Assembly (NCBI RefSeq): GCF_000313135.1
Contig: NW_004457643.1
Location: forward strand, 223,989 to 287,988
From: Acanthamoeba castellanii str. Neff
Lineage: Eukaryota > Discosea > Longamoebia > Acanthamoebidae
Direction: 5' to 3'
Length of the DNA stretch: 64,000 nucleotides
Positions 34,027-45,737 of the stretch are shown here, piece after piece. How positions within the stretch are numbered: the stretch's first letter is position 1; each line of letters begins with the position of its first letter. The translations under genes and the position numbers were made by a program. A model generated the notes under the pieces. The model was not told the DNA's origin and did not search any database. It saw only the letters and a list, made by a program, of their open reading frames with translations.

Positions 34027-35149
34027 TACCTGCGATCTTGATGATGTAGAAGCCGAGCTGATTCTCCTTGCCCAGCGTGCTCTGTAGGTTGACAGAGATG
34101 ATGCTTCGCACGGACACGGAGAGCCAGTACTGGGGGTTGTCCACCCACGTGTGGTTATTGAGACAGCCGCCGGCCGACTTGCCTCGCCATTCGCCCTTGA
34201 TGCGCGCACGTCACCAAGTCAGCCACAACTACGTTACAACACATACAACGCGGCACGGCTGTGCGACCAACTACATACCAGCTTGCGGGTGGGATGGCGC
34301 TGCTTGAGCAGTTTGAGCCCGATGCGCAGCATGCCGCCCGGCACGGAGGTGATGCCGTCCTTGGACGTGGGCTTGAACTCGTAGTACTTGGCCAGACCGA
34401 AGGCCATGCTCTCGTGCACGAAGGGGATGTCCTTGAGCGGGATGGAGACCACACCCATCGCGTGATTCGTTTCCGTGTCCACCACCGTAACGCGCAGCTT
34501 CGACTCCAGGCTTTGCACGGGGCTGATGATGATGGTTGAACACAGCGATGAGAGTGCCAGAGGGTTGGGTTAGTCACCGATCACGTGTAAACCAACTGGA
34601 GGGCGGTGTATTACGCACAAGTTGATGTGGGAGCCGAGGCATGTGGGCTGGGTGGAGAGGGGCACGAAGACGTTGGACGGCAGGATGGCCTTGTTGCCTA
34701 CCGACAACACGCAGCCATATTGCAGATCCGCGTCACTCGTCGAGCCTCCTGACGGCGCACCTGGTGTCGATTTAATTCCATTAAAACCTCGACACAGTCT
34801 GACCCTCAAGGGAAGGAGAAATGACAACGCTATTTGTTTTCGATTGGCCGTAAATAAAATGGGGAAGATTGGACCAAAGGGGAGGGGGCTGCGTACGAGG
34901 TACTTTGAGGTCATAGAGGATGACGCGGAGGGAAGCGACGCATTCCCCCCTTGTAGGTCGTCGCAACACGGAATTGCCGCCTCCTTTGCTTGCGATAATT
35001 GAACTACCCAAAGATCCCGATCTATCCTTCAATACGCGCACCCTCCTTCCTGCGCCGCCTCCGACAGCCGGCACCGCGCCTCCTGCTCCTCCATCTGTCC
35101 CCTTGGCTGATCCTGGTGCGCCAGCCCCCGGCTTGCCTCGAAGCCTCAT
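29872..35149 (-). CDS. C2 / calpain-domain-III / ankyrin / C2 scaffold protein
   Basis: A large multi-exon gene starting MRLRGKPGAG. In order: a first C2 domain (SLRVILYDLKV, KLRVTVVDTETNHAMG, VVSIPLKDIPF); a calpain domain III (C2-like) block, GEWRGKSAGGCLNN, NPQYWLSVSV, then VYILPGSYIIVPCVKYPG and VFQLTIVGDYDAGLKI; about seven ankyrin repeats (EGISALTFAARNGHFDCVSL through NGETALFKASFRGHLDILRL); a low-complexity Lys/Asp/Ser region (KDKDKKKDSKKKDKKSKKEK); a further region VDQHTFDCLLAQFEGVLATP; and a C-terminal C2 domain (RQLFVWIREAKDLVASVDGD, SPYCEVKWG, RLEVSVFDTNKSSDKAGHF). It ends TQRRSVM at 29872. The calpain cysteine-protease domain is absent, so the protein is probably a Ca2+/lipid-binding scaffold. 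Introns carry the three microsatellites listed separately. Some exon borders near 30800-31200 are uncertain. Confidence 0.75.
32868..32985. repeat. (GGGTTT)n hexamer array in an intron
   Basis: About 19 almost perfect GGGTTT units on the plus strand, inside the intron between two ankyrin-coding exons of the minus-strand scaffold gene. The plus strand is G-rich with runs of three Gs, so it could form G-quadruplexes. The unit resembles a telomere repeat but I cannot confirm it is one. Confidence 0.95.
33671..33731. repeat. (GTT)n trinucleotide array in an intron
   Basis: About 20 perfect GTT units (AAC on the coding strand), in an intron of the minus-strand scaffold gene just before its acidic pre-ankyrin region. 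Confidence 0.95.
33986..34025. repeat. (AAT)n trinucleotide array in an intron
   Basis: About 13 AAT units (ATT on the coding strand), in the intron between the two calpain-domain-III exons of the scaffold gene. Confidence 0.95.
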
Positions 35150-35311
35150 CTCGTCACGTTATTGCAGCCCCACAGTTCGCCACCAAGAGAAACGAAAGAA
35201 TAAATTGCGATAAAATTAAAATTAAAATGGCCTTTTGGGCGACGGTGGCATGGAGCCTCAGTAGCAGACCCAATCGATTTGGGGCGGGCCTGTTGTTGTT
35301 CAGCCAACAGA

Positions 35312-37263
35312 TCAGGCGAGCGGCGGGTGATGCATAGAGGGCGGTGGTCTATCGTGCGTACCGTACTCGTCGTATTGCTGGCTCGTTAGCCAGGCGTCGT
35401 CGAACGCCGCGAGGGAGGCGAATGCGGCTCCGCCCTGCACGTCGCCAGCAGCGGATCGGCCCTGCTCATCACGCGTACGCACACTCCTGGAGGAGACAGC
35501 AGCTGCACCTCGTGCTGCAGGCGCTGGCCAAATCCGGGCATCGCTGACGACCCGCCCGCGAACACAATGTTCCCGAATAGCTCCGGCCTATGCGAGAAGG
35601 TAGAGTGGTTGGTCGATGCTCTCTCTCTCTCTCTCGTTTGGTGAGTCGTACACCGGGTCGCGCACGGTGTTCTGCTGCATGTCGGCAATGCGCATGTCAT
35701 CCTCAAAGTTCAGCGACGTGAAGCACAGCGCCTCCTTGGCCTCTGCAGCGTCGTCATTGCCAGATTAGTGAGATTCACAAATACACTCATAACGTAATGA
35801 AACACGGCCTACGTACGGCGCACTTTCTGGGACTCAGAGGTGGTACGGAGTCGCTGGTTTGGTTCACGATTTTCGTTGAGCAAGGCGCGGAGGACCCCGG
35901 TCAGTCCGTGCCCTCTGGCGATTTCCAATCTTTGCGCGGCGTACTGCAGGCAGTGCCCTGTTGCATGCATCAGCAACCACCATATGGTTGGTGGTGGTGC
36001 CTCCATCAATTGTGCCAGCACACGGCGAACACTGAACGATCGAGTACCTTGATACACGGGCGCCACGTCGATGATGTTCTCACCCACGTCCACGACCAAA
36101 CCGGTTTTGAGCCCGTTTGCCATCAGCGCCGCGACCGGCTGACACACCACACCACACCACACCATACATCACGTCGATGAGCACCACAGCCCTATGCAGA
36201 GCTGCGTGGCTGAACTCTGATGGCACGGGCTCCACGTGGAGGAACCTGAGCGACGGAGCAATAGGCCGGAACGTTGAAAGTCTCGAGCATGATCTGGGTG
36301 GCCTTTTCTCGACTGGCACGCGATTGCGCGATCGGCTCGAGGTTCAGCACGGGATGGTCCATTGGCTGTACAGAAAGCTCCGCGAACGCGTGTGTCCTAC
36401 ATCAAACGGTACACACGTTTCAGTTTGTGCGTGCGTGCGTGCGTGCGTGCGTGCGACCAGCGCACCAGATAAGCTCCATGTCGTCCCAGTTGGTTACCAC
36501 TCGCTTTTCGATCTGCCGCGCAAAATGTCAGGGCGTTAGTGGGGTACAGCGTGTGGGAAGCGTAGGCCGTACAGGGAATCTGCAGGTGAGGTGGCCACCT
36601 CTCTGGAGGGCCACGTCACCGGTGTAGACCTTCGGGGTGAAGGAGTGGCAGTGACGTTGGCGACCCACTATCGTAGGGAACGTCGCTCGGGGCTTCTCTT
36701 CCCCGCCGAATCCTGGTGCGGAGATCTGCCATCAGCTACTCTCTGTCGTGTGTGTGTCGTGTGTGTCGTGTTGTCATGTTTCGTTCGCTTGGTGCTGGCG
36801 TACCAACTTTGGTATTCAAGGTGCCGCTGTCGATGACAATCGCCGGGGGGCGGATGCCGGCGTTGACATCGCCCACGGTGAGAGCTGATGGCAACATGGG
36901 GCCGCTTCTGGTCTGCCACCGGTGAGCCAGCTCAACGCCTTTGCAATGGTGCTCGAAGCCGAAGCTCTCGTTACCGCCCTCGATATGCCGATTGCGAGGC
37001 ACCTGAGCCTTGCGCCGACCGTCCGCCACCATGCGTCGGCACAGGCCATACCAGTCCGCATTCCACGACTTCTTTTCGGTTGCCAGCGACGACGACGACG
37101 CAGCAGCATTAGTCGCGAAGTGCTGCCACACCGGGTTCATGCGGCCGAGGCGGTAGAGGGCACGACTGGCCCTCATGACGCGCAACACGTCCCCCGGGTC
37201 GTCCAGGCAGCTCACCACCCGCTCCAGCACCTGCTCACGCACATTGAGGTGGTCACTGGCCAT
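35312..37263 (-). CDS. F-box / actin-related protein fusion
   Basis: Exon 1 encodes an F-box: NVREQVLERVVSCLDDPGDV, LRVMRASRALYRLGRMNPVW, then a linker with W..LCRRM. In the same exon, APAIVIDSGTLNTKVG-like sequence (read PPAIVIDSGTLNTK) begins an actin fold. Later exons give GFGGEEKPRATFPTIVGRQRH (phosphate loop), [109 protein letters not shown] and GGAAFASLAAFDDAWLTSQQ, then YDEYG. These align to actin in order. The last visible residues are DEYGTHDRPPPSMHHPPLA. F-boxes dock substrates to SCF ubiquitin ligases, so this may couple an actin-fold module to ubiquitination; that is inference. The start overlaps the preceding gene's stop by 11 bases. Confidence 0.8.
36422..36457. repeat. (GTGC)n tetranucleotide array in an intron
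   Basis: Eight or so GTGC units in an intron of the F-box/actin fusion gene, between the NWDDMELIW and DHPVLNLEP exons. Confidence 0.9.
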
Positions 37264-38763
37264 GGGTAGTGTGAAAATGGCCTTGAGGGGAGGCGTATAC
37301 GGAGAATGGCAGGGTGGCCCGACCAGCGGAGGCGCTGGGCGTGAAGCTGCGCTGCAATTCGAGGGCCTCCAGGTAGGCCTCCACAAACCCGGTCGAGTCC
37401 CTGTCGCGGTACAGCGACTGTCGGTGGTGGTTACAACAAACTGGTGCGCGTATCAAGGGACATAGGGGAGAGTAAGGGAGGGAGACCTCGGAGAGTTCGT
37501 AGAGGCTCACGATCCGAGTCCATGCCAGCTCTTCTTCGGGTGAGATCGAGCGCGGCGTGAGGGCCGAGTCCACCCGCTCGAAGATGAGCTCCGTCCGCAG
37601 GATGTACTTGACGCCGCTTAGCAGCGGTGCGCCCTTTGTTTGATCGTGCGCCAGACGTCAGACCCACGTATGCACACGCACAAGCGGAACCGCACACGCA
37701 TGATGTTGTGGTACCTCGTGCAGCAGCTCGTGGCGAAACACGACGGCCGAACCGGTCTTGGGCTCAACGCTGTATACCACGTTGTGCTCCTGCTGACTCC
37801 TAGTCTCGGAATTTACCTGTGAGTGAGCGCAGATGGCCCAAAAAAGACAGCCATGATGAGCGCACCTGGCGATATGCGACTCTGCTGCGGACTCAGTGAT
37901 TCTCTGGGCCTGTGGTGTGTTGATGGCCGGCCGTAGGAAGTTGGTGTGGCCGCCCACGCAGGACGGCTGCGAGCGGGCGTCGTTGAGGTAGATCACCACC
38001 GTGAACATGCTCGCCCGCTTGGCGCTCGGCACCCACGGCCCGTCGATGTGCGCACTGAAGTGGCCTCCTGTGACGTCGGCACGTGGAAAAGATGGTGAGC
38101 GACACATCACTGCACAGCCATGTGATCGAGCTCAAAGGTTGAGGGCTGATGGATGAAGCACGCACCGGGATGGTAGCGGGCAAACTTGAGGCACTCGTTG
38201 AGCCCCACGGGCAGCCACACGCCCTCAGTCCCCGGCCCCATGGGCACCCCCACCGCATCTGAAACCCGAGGCCACACTGGATCAGTTCTGCCGTCACGGC
38301 GCACGGCACACGCAAAGAGAGTGAGCACACCAGAGGGACGGAGGCAGGGCAGCAGGCGCTCGAAGAGGGCGCGAGCGGCGTCGGGCGAGAGGGTCAGGAG
38401 GCGGTCGCTGGTGCGGTAGTGCGCCGGAAACTCGCCTTCACCGGAGGCCGAAGCTGAAGAGGAGGCGGATCCTGCCGCCAGGGGCTGCATGCCGGCTTCG
38501 TCCAGGTGGCGCACGTAGAAGGCGCACTCGTCGGGCGTGAGCACGTTCTCCACGAGCAGTCCCACCTCCTCTTCGCCACCGCCTCTCACATCGAGTACAC
38601 GCCTCCGCTGCCCGTCTGCAACCCCCCCCAAACACGGTCAGCAGCTCATTTTGCCCCCCCCCAAGCTCAAGTCTGATGTACGGTGAGCGGACGACAATAG
38701 GGAGGGGGGATGGGGCAGGCTCCTGAACTTGCCGCTGCCGCCATCGACCTGCGCCGGCTCCAT
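37253..38763 (-). CDS. 2-oxoglutarate/Fe(II) prolyl-hydroxylase-like oxygenase
   Basis: The start MEPAQVDGGSGK joins by a phase-consistent intron to GQRRRVLDVRGGGEEEVGLL and NVLTPDECAFYVRHLDEAG, the usual opening of P4H-like oxygenases. Then come FPAHYRTSDRLL, GVWLPVGLNECLKFARYHPG, GHFSAHIDGPW (the H-x-D iron ligands), ASMFTVVIYLND, GHTNFLRP, VEPKTGSAVVFRHELLHEG (distal His) and GVKYILRTELIFER, which carries the 2-oxoglutarate-binding basic residue. All catalytic residues are present. The C-terminal extension after RTELIFER (SPEEELAWTRIVSLYELSE, STGFVEAYLEALELQRSF) is unassigned. No signal peptide, so a cytosolic or nuclear enzyme rather than a collagen-type ER enzyme. The stop at 37253 lies inside the first codons of the F-box/actin gene, so the two may be one transcript or one fused gene. 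Confidence 0.82.
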
Positions 38764-38883
38764 CTTCTTCCCCCTTTGCTTTAGTTTTGTCACAAAAGGC
38801 GGCACTCGCCTCCAATGGGCGCGGGCTCATTTTGTTGGGGGTTGTGCTGTGTTGTTTCTGTACACCACCTCGGGCTACATACA

Positions 38884-41800
38884 TCACGATGAAGATGAAG
38901 GGGTCGAGGTTGGGAGGGCGGTGGTGGCGGTTGATGGCAATGGCAACGGCGACGGCGGCGATGGCGTTGATGGTGGTGCCGAGGTGGTGGCTGCAGGCGC
39001 GGCGGAGGAAGGAGGCTCCTGAGTCGAGCTGGTGGGTGAGGAAGCCGCAGAGGCAGAGGCTGCGAGAGTGGAAGTGGCGGGCAAAGCTGCGGCGGCGGAG
39101 GCAGCAGGTGGCAGAGGAGCGGCGCTCGCCAGCGGCAGTGGTAGTGGTGACGTTGGCGTTCCTGTGGCGCTGGTTGCAGGAGCTGGCCTGGCTGTTGGGG
39201 TGCCTGACGACGTCGAAGTCGGCGCCCCCGAAGTCGTGGCCATCGGCACAGCGGAGGAGGAAGAAGTAGAGGAATGTGCAGCGAGGGAAGAGGCAAAGAA
39301 GGGCGGGCTGACGGGCGCGGCGTAGACGGTCTCCCAGTCGCCGGCGGCGAAGGGGTTCTCCTCGATGATGACCGGCACCGGGTTGGCCATGCCGTGGTTG
39401 GTGAGAAAGTCCAGCTGCGGGTTGTTCCGCACCGCGCAGAAGACGTGGTACGGCACCAGCGACACGCCCTCGTGTGGACCACCGGCCCGGGCCTTCTCCT
39501 GGCCTCGGCACACGATCAGCGAGTCCCGCACGAGATCGCGCGCGAAGCTGAACGCCAACTGAGAAGCAGAAGAAGACGCCCACGTCAGCACAGAGTTACA
39601 TACTAACGTGTGGGGGAGAGGGTGAAGGTGAATATAAACCTTGCACAGGAGGTTCTCGACGACGTGACCCTGGGCGGTATTGGTGTCGAGGGGTATGTCG
39701 ATCTCCTCCAGCATCTTCGGGATCTCACCGGCCAGGAACGGCCTGTCCCGGAAGTGTTCGTAGAGCTATACAGTGCACGTTACGTTGTAGTGTTAGCCGA
39801 CCGGCCAATGTGGTCCATCGACATGGCGCAGCTTATCTCATAGAAGTCGAAGAGAGGAAGCAGACCTTGGTTCGGACTTCGGCCAGATGCGCGTTGATGG
39901 GATCCTTGACCACGTCCATTTCTGGTCCCAAGGCGCACCAAAGCGGACAAATAGAGTTAGCTGGGTTCAGGCCTGGCACTTGCGCGGTGTGGCGGAAAGC
40001 GCTTACCGATGGGTTCGGGCTTCACGGCCATCAGCCCGGAAGAAGGCGCAGTAGCCGGAGAAATGACGTCTGAGGAGGAGGAAGAGGAAGACGTGGTCGT
40101 CGCTTGAAGCGCGGCTGGCGGAGGCGAAGGCGGGACTGAGGACCCGGGCGACGTCGGCACGTGCTTCCAGGGGGTGAGCGTCGAAACGATCGCCGTTTCG
40201 CCCAATCGTTGTCTGCATGGGCATGAAAAGTGTAACTAAGGCAGCTTCTCAGTTTCGTGTGTTCGCGTGTTGACCGGTACCTGCACAGCTTCTGTGTGGC
40301 CTTGAACGACTCCAGGGGAAGATGCGTGCGGCCGCAGAATTTGCAGTGCCGCACGACCGGTATCTCCACCTCCACCGAGACCTCCACCTGAGGCGTGAAT
40401 AATGGTTATGGTCGCGTAGGTGAGCACCTACGGCCACGACGGCTTGAAGCGTCAAAGCGACGGGGGGACATACCGAAGGAACCTTGTTGTGCTGGCGGCA
40501 CCACAAAACCACCTTCTTGGTGGGAATGTCGAGCTGTATCCTGCTCCGCACGAATTCCCTGACCTTCCTCGCACGCTGCCACTGTGGTCGTAGTCGCGTA
40601 CCGAGACGTCAGCACACGGGAGTGGCCACGAGAGTACGCAGAATGGACGATGCGCGCGTACCTCGGTGGACTTGCGCTTGCCCAGGTTCCACGCACGGAA
40701 GGAGTCGTCGCTCTTGGCGTACGAGTAGGGCAGGACGGCCTGGCCGCGCTTGTCGGCCACCACGGGGAAGAGCGCGCAGCCCTCATCGAGCAGCTCCTCC
40801 ACGTCGTCGGGGAACACGACCACGGGCTGCGGCGGAATGCTGACGTCAGCAAACGGGTCGGCCATCTGCGGCTTCTGGTCGACGACAGCGGCGGCGCTCC
40901 CGGCATCGGCCGAAGGGAGTGCCGAAGGGACTGCCGCCGCGCGGACCACTGGCGCCGACGTTGACGGTGCAGACTGCCCAGTGTTGACAGGCAGAGCTGC
41001 TGCGGGCAACCGTGGCGGTTGTTGCGGTTGCGGCTGGGCCTGCGGGGTTGCCGCGGACATAGCCGCGAGTGCAGCTGGCAGGCCCATCGGCTGATAAGCA
41101 GCCGCCGCGGGCGGAGGGGCCGGTGTGGGAGGGAGGCCGGGAGTGGCGACAGGGGCGTGGGAAGGGGCGGGAGCAGAGAGTGGATTGGTCGGCAGAGCGG
41201 GTGTAGGCAAGGCGACAGGGACGGGTGCGGTTGCGGCGACAGCGGAGGGCGATGGAGTGCCGGATGAAGGTGAAGACAGAGGGGTTACAGCTGAGGGCGT
41301 AGCTGTTGGCAGCGCTGCGGTGGTCAATGCGGCAGCGGTTTGGACTGGGGCCGCCGAGGGAGCAGTGGGCGTAGGGGAAGGAGTGGGCGGAGAGGATGAT
41401 GACGAGTGAACAGCAGTGGCGGAAGAAATCGCCTCCGCTGGGATGGCGGACGAGGATGATGCGAGAGATGTCGAGGAGGTTGCAGCGGCCGACGAGGATG
41501 CAACATCAGCTGCCGGAACTGCAGTTGATGACGACTCGCTCGCGGTGGTGACGCCAGACGCAGAGGGGAGGGAGGACACTGCGGCCTGATCGGTCGCCGG
41601 CGGCTGCAGCGTTTTTTGCTCTGTTGGAGCTTCCTTCTTCAGTTCCTTCGGTGTCTCCTTCTCGTTCTCGATGTCCATGAAGTTGCCTCCGGGGCTGCTC
41701 GGAGCATCACCACCTGCAGCAGGAGCAGGGGCATCGGCGTCGTCACCGTCGAGATCAATTTCGATGATGTCGATGTCTTCTTCCTCTTCGTCGCGCGTTC

Positions 41801-44800
41801 TTCTCTTGACGACCGTCGCCTCCATTCGTTCGTCGTCTTCCTCGCCTTGCTCCTGCTCGTCGTCCACCTTCTCGTCCTTGACCTTGACCCTCGGCCGCGG
41901 GGACTCTCTCTTCCGGCCCCGGTTCTCCTTGTCCGTGACCTGTCTCGACCTCGCCTTCTCCTTCTCCTTTTCTTTTCCCTTGGGGCCGCCCTTCTCCCTC
42001 TCTCGCTCCTTCCTTCGCTCGTGCCGAGACGCCTCGAGTTCGTCTTCGCTGCGCCGGTCGGGGAGAGCCGGCCGGCTGCTCTCGCCACCGACCCTCTGGC
42101 GCTTCGCTTTGAAGCCTTTGGCGTTCTTGGCTGGCAGAGCGGCGTCGATGGCACCATCGATGACGTCGATGTCCTCCTCCTCCCGGTCGCCTTGCTCCTC
42201 GTCTCTCGCTCGCTTGCCCAGCGCTCCGCCAGTGCCCGCGGCTCTTGCCGGCTGTAAAGGCTGCGGAGGCCGTGAGCCTTCGGGCGGCGCCTGCTGTCGC
42301 TTCCCCGCTGTGGCAGACGAGGGACTCTTCCCACTACCCGCGCCCTTGGCGGCCACCGGTAGCTCTTCGCTCTTTCCGCCGTCACTCCCTCTTTCCCGAC
42401 TCGGCGGCTCCAGCTTGACGGTCGGGGGCTGCGTGGCAGTACTGCTACTGGAGCTGGAGCTTGAGCTGGCACTGATGCTGGTGGGACGCTCCTCCTCGAA
42501 GAATCGTCGGTTCAGCTCCACCTCCACCGGCGTCTCGCCGCCCAGCATTTGCAGGCCCGAGTGGGTTTGGTCCAGCTAGCGGAAAAAAAAATGATTAAAA
42601 AATAACAGAAAAATGAGTGCTTGGTCGGTTGAGCGAGAAGCAAAGGTGATGTGGGGTGCACCTTGAGGTGATGGATGATGTCCACCGGCTTGTTTCGCGT
42701 ATCCACGAAGTGCAGTTGCACGCGAACCGGAAATTCGCCCCATCCTGCAGAGAAGAAAACGAATTAGATGCGCAGTCCAGGTGGCTTTCAAGTGGACCCA
42801 CAGATCGCAAGTGGTGTGTATACCTCGTCGCGTGAGGTGAAAGGGCGGATGCAAAACTTCGACCACATCGTTTGGCGCAAAGCTGGGATGGAGGAAGAAC
42901 CTCGCCTTCTTGACGAAGTGACTGATGTCGGGTTCCTGCAAGTACAGTACCGTACAGTACATACTCTGAATCAGCGATGCCCGAGGCTCTGAGGACATGA
43001 TGACCGCCCCCACGTGAGATTGGGAGCGCTGCGTACCTCTGCCGGTCCACGCACGTAGACCATCCACTTGTGCGTCGATCTGTCATCACCATCTCGAGAA
43101 TCTATATATCCGGGCCTGTGAGTGAGCCAAATCTCGAGATTCACACTACACGACCGAACGCTGCATTGGAAGGAGGAGGGGCGGTACCGGTTGGAATGAA
43201 TTTGGAGGTGTTGCCCACGATGACCTTCTTCTTGAGGTAGAATCGAGACACGTTCTCCGGCACCTCGCCCTCGCTCAAGGTTATCTTAAGCGGCTTCTCC
43301 GTCTGCGTGCGCCATTCCGTGTGTGTTTAGTGTGGCTGAGCGGTTGTTGCTGCAAGAAGCGCAAAAGAACCTGTGTAGGTGCGGTAAAGCTGCGCGGGTA
43401 GTAGATCATGGCGGTGTCGAGTCTGCTGGGGTCGTCGGCGGGCACGTCGGCCTCGTTCACCACAGTACCACAGGCCAGCACGGCATCGGCGTGGGTGGCG
43501 AACTTGATCTTGTGCATGATGCGACAGTGGTTCACGAAGCCCAGCACGTTCAAGAACTTCTCGCGCTTGCACGTCGGGCAGACCAACCTGCGATCGATCA
43601 GAGAGAGAGAGAGTAGGTTACGTGATACATCAGCGCCAGCTAGCGAGGCAGAGTACAGGGGAAAGGACGAGGCGACGTACTGCACGAATGAGTTGTCGGG
43701 CCTGCGAGCGTACAAGGGGCCGGCCTTGGGGGAGATTTTCTGTCGTTTGCGTTTGGGGCCTGTGCGCACAAGCCCGTCAGCCGGGGCCGCAAAGAAGTGG
43801 GAAAGAGGGGAGGTGGTACTTACCACCTTCGGTGCCGCTCTTCGCTGCGCTTTGCTTCTCCTTCTCCTTCTCCTTTTCGGTCTCCTGTCCCGCTTGCTTT
43901 CGTGTGAGCTTCTCCTTCTCTTTCCCCTTGTCCTTCTTCCTCTTGTCCTCCCGTCCCCCGCGTTCCTTCTCTTTGCCTTTGTCGCCGGCCTTCTTCTCGC
44001 TTCGCTCTTTCTCCTTCGCAGCTGTTCGCTGCTGCGGAGCTTCGCTGGGCTCCACATCTGTGAGCGCCTTCCGTCGTTCGCCCTCCCTGCTCTCCGCACT
44101 CTTTCTTTGCCGCTTTCTCCGCTCTTCGCGGGCCTGCTTGAGCCTTTGCACTTCTTCTGCCTCCTCCTCCTCGTTCTCATCCGCCTCTTCGTCGTCTCCG
44201 TCATCGCTGTCGGACATGCCCAATCGCATGAAACCGCCTGCATCGTCGCGCATGCACAGGTCACCGTAAGTTCAACAATAGAAGTGGAGAGCAAGTGCCC
44301 AAGCGGCTGGCCCGTACGGTTGGCCCAGGCCTCGTGTAGACGCTCCAGAATCATTTCGCCCTCGTGCAGGCGGTCCTCGATGAGTCGCAGTTCACGGCGC
44401 TTGTATTCGATCTCCACGTCGAACTGCACGGCGATGATACGTCGAACCTTCTCCAGCGTTGCCTCGTCTGCGTACCAGGAAAAAAACACGTGAATCACTC
44501 CGCTGATATACGCCGACACAACACATGCATACGCAACACACGGGCGGCACACACACACACACACACACACACACGACACACGACACGCACGCGACACAAA
44601 ACGCTGTTCCGTCTCTTCACCTGTGGGAATGCCCTCTGCCCGAGGTGGCTGGAGAAGAGGTGTGGCTGGCGGGGAGAGAGGCGGTTGCGAGGGCGTTGGC
44701 GGTGGCGACATCGGATGCAGCATCGGGGAGCGCGGTGGCCCGCCATGAGCACTGTGCGAGTGGTGCACCGGGCATGCCTGACAAGTGCAGCACGTTGTTG

Positions 44801-45737
44801 TTGTTGTCGAGGAAGACGATGAAGATGAAGTAGTAGTGGTGGTGGGTAGAGTGAACATCGAGGATGAACGCGACATCGAGGAGGGAGGCAGCGGAGGTGA
44901 AGTGGGCGCAAGTGTGGGCAGAGCGCCGGCGGGTGCCGAGGCCGAGAGGGAGATGCCCGATGAGGACGACGGCGACGGCGGTGCGGCAGACGAAGTGGCC
45001 GCCAGCGGAGAGGGCATGCGGCGCCGGATGCCCAGAGATGGTGGACGCCGCCCGATCGTCGAGGCCAGCCTTTGCGGTGGCGATGGCGATCGTGCCTGCT
45101 TTTCTTCTTCTTCTTCTTCTTCTTTCTCTTCTACCTCCTCTGTATCCATGGTGTTGTCGTCATCGCCGTCCACGACCACCTCTTCCTCCTCTTCCTCCTC
45201 TGCCTTCTTGTTGTTTTCTGTTCGTTCTTTCGTTCGCCTGTCTTCGCCATCGTCGCGACGTCGACCACGATGATCGTCCCTGCTCCGGTCTTGCTGCCGC
45301 CGTCGCTGCTTCTCTTCATCTTCGCTGCGACTATCGCTGTCGCTGCGCCGGCCTCTTCTCCTGCCGCTGCTGCTGCTGCGACGCTGCTGACGGTAGCGAG
45401 AGTGGTACCGACGACCATTTGAGGGAGAACGCGATCTCGATGATGTTCTTGACCTCGAGCGTGATCGAGACCGAGACCGAGAGCGCGAACGTGACGATCG
45501 TGACCGAGAGCGTGACCGAGAGTGTGTTCGCGATCGCGATCGTGACCGAGATCGCGATCGGCCCTTGTTCTTGCGATGAGATGAAGAGGGGGGTGGGGAT
45601 GCGACTTTCTTCTTGAACGAGGGGATTGACCCCGGCCTGACGTATCTTCGCTTGACCGGCGATGTGTAGGATGAGGAGGGTGCCGTAAGGGAGGAGGTAG
45701 AAGCCCCCTCGCTCTTCTTGCTCCCCATACGCGACAT
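38884..45737 (-). CDS. YEATS2: YEATS2-like chromatin reader with RS-rich N-terminus
   Basis: A 6.9-kb multi-exon gene. The N-terminus (from [11 protein letters not shown]) has an extended Arg-Ser dipeptide region (about residues 60-110), then acidic and Pro/Ser-rich stretches. Next: a helical block [20 protein letters not shown], a charged coil, [20 protein letters not shown] with NHCRIMH (a C2H2-like finger also found in YEATS2), and the YEATS domain: [83 protein letters not shown] domains bind acyl-lysines on histones; YEATS2 belongs to the ATAC acetyltransferase complex. A long low-complexity region follows, then [11 protein letters not shown], and a C-terminal histone-fold-like region ([38 protein letters not shown]). 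The tail is Ser/Thr/Pro/Ala-rich, ending TPSSSS. Long open frames in other phases here are shadows. Confidence 0.87.

Noticed and set aside
36422..36457. GTGC and other short tandem units as a CRISPR array
   Set aside because: The units are simple microsatellites without spacers, inside eukaryotic introns.
38438..39583. Minus-strand 381-residue frame
   Set aside because: It mixes an out-of-frame read of the YEATS2-like Ser/Pro tail with part of the hydroxylase gene; the correct frames are recognisable by motif.
43408..44493. Long plus-strand frame rich in Leu/Ser/Arg
   Set aside because: It is antisense to charged, low-complexity exons of the YEATS2-like gene.
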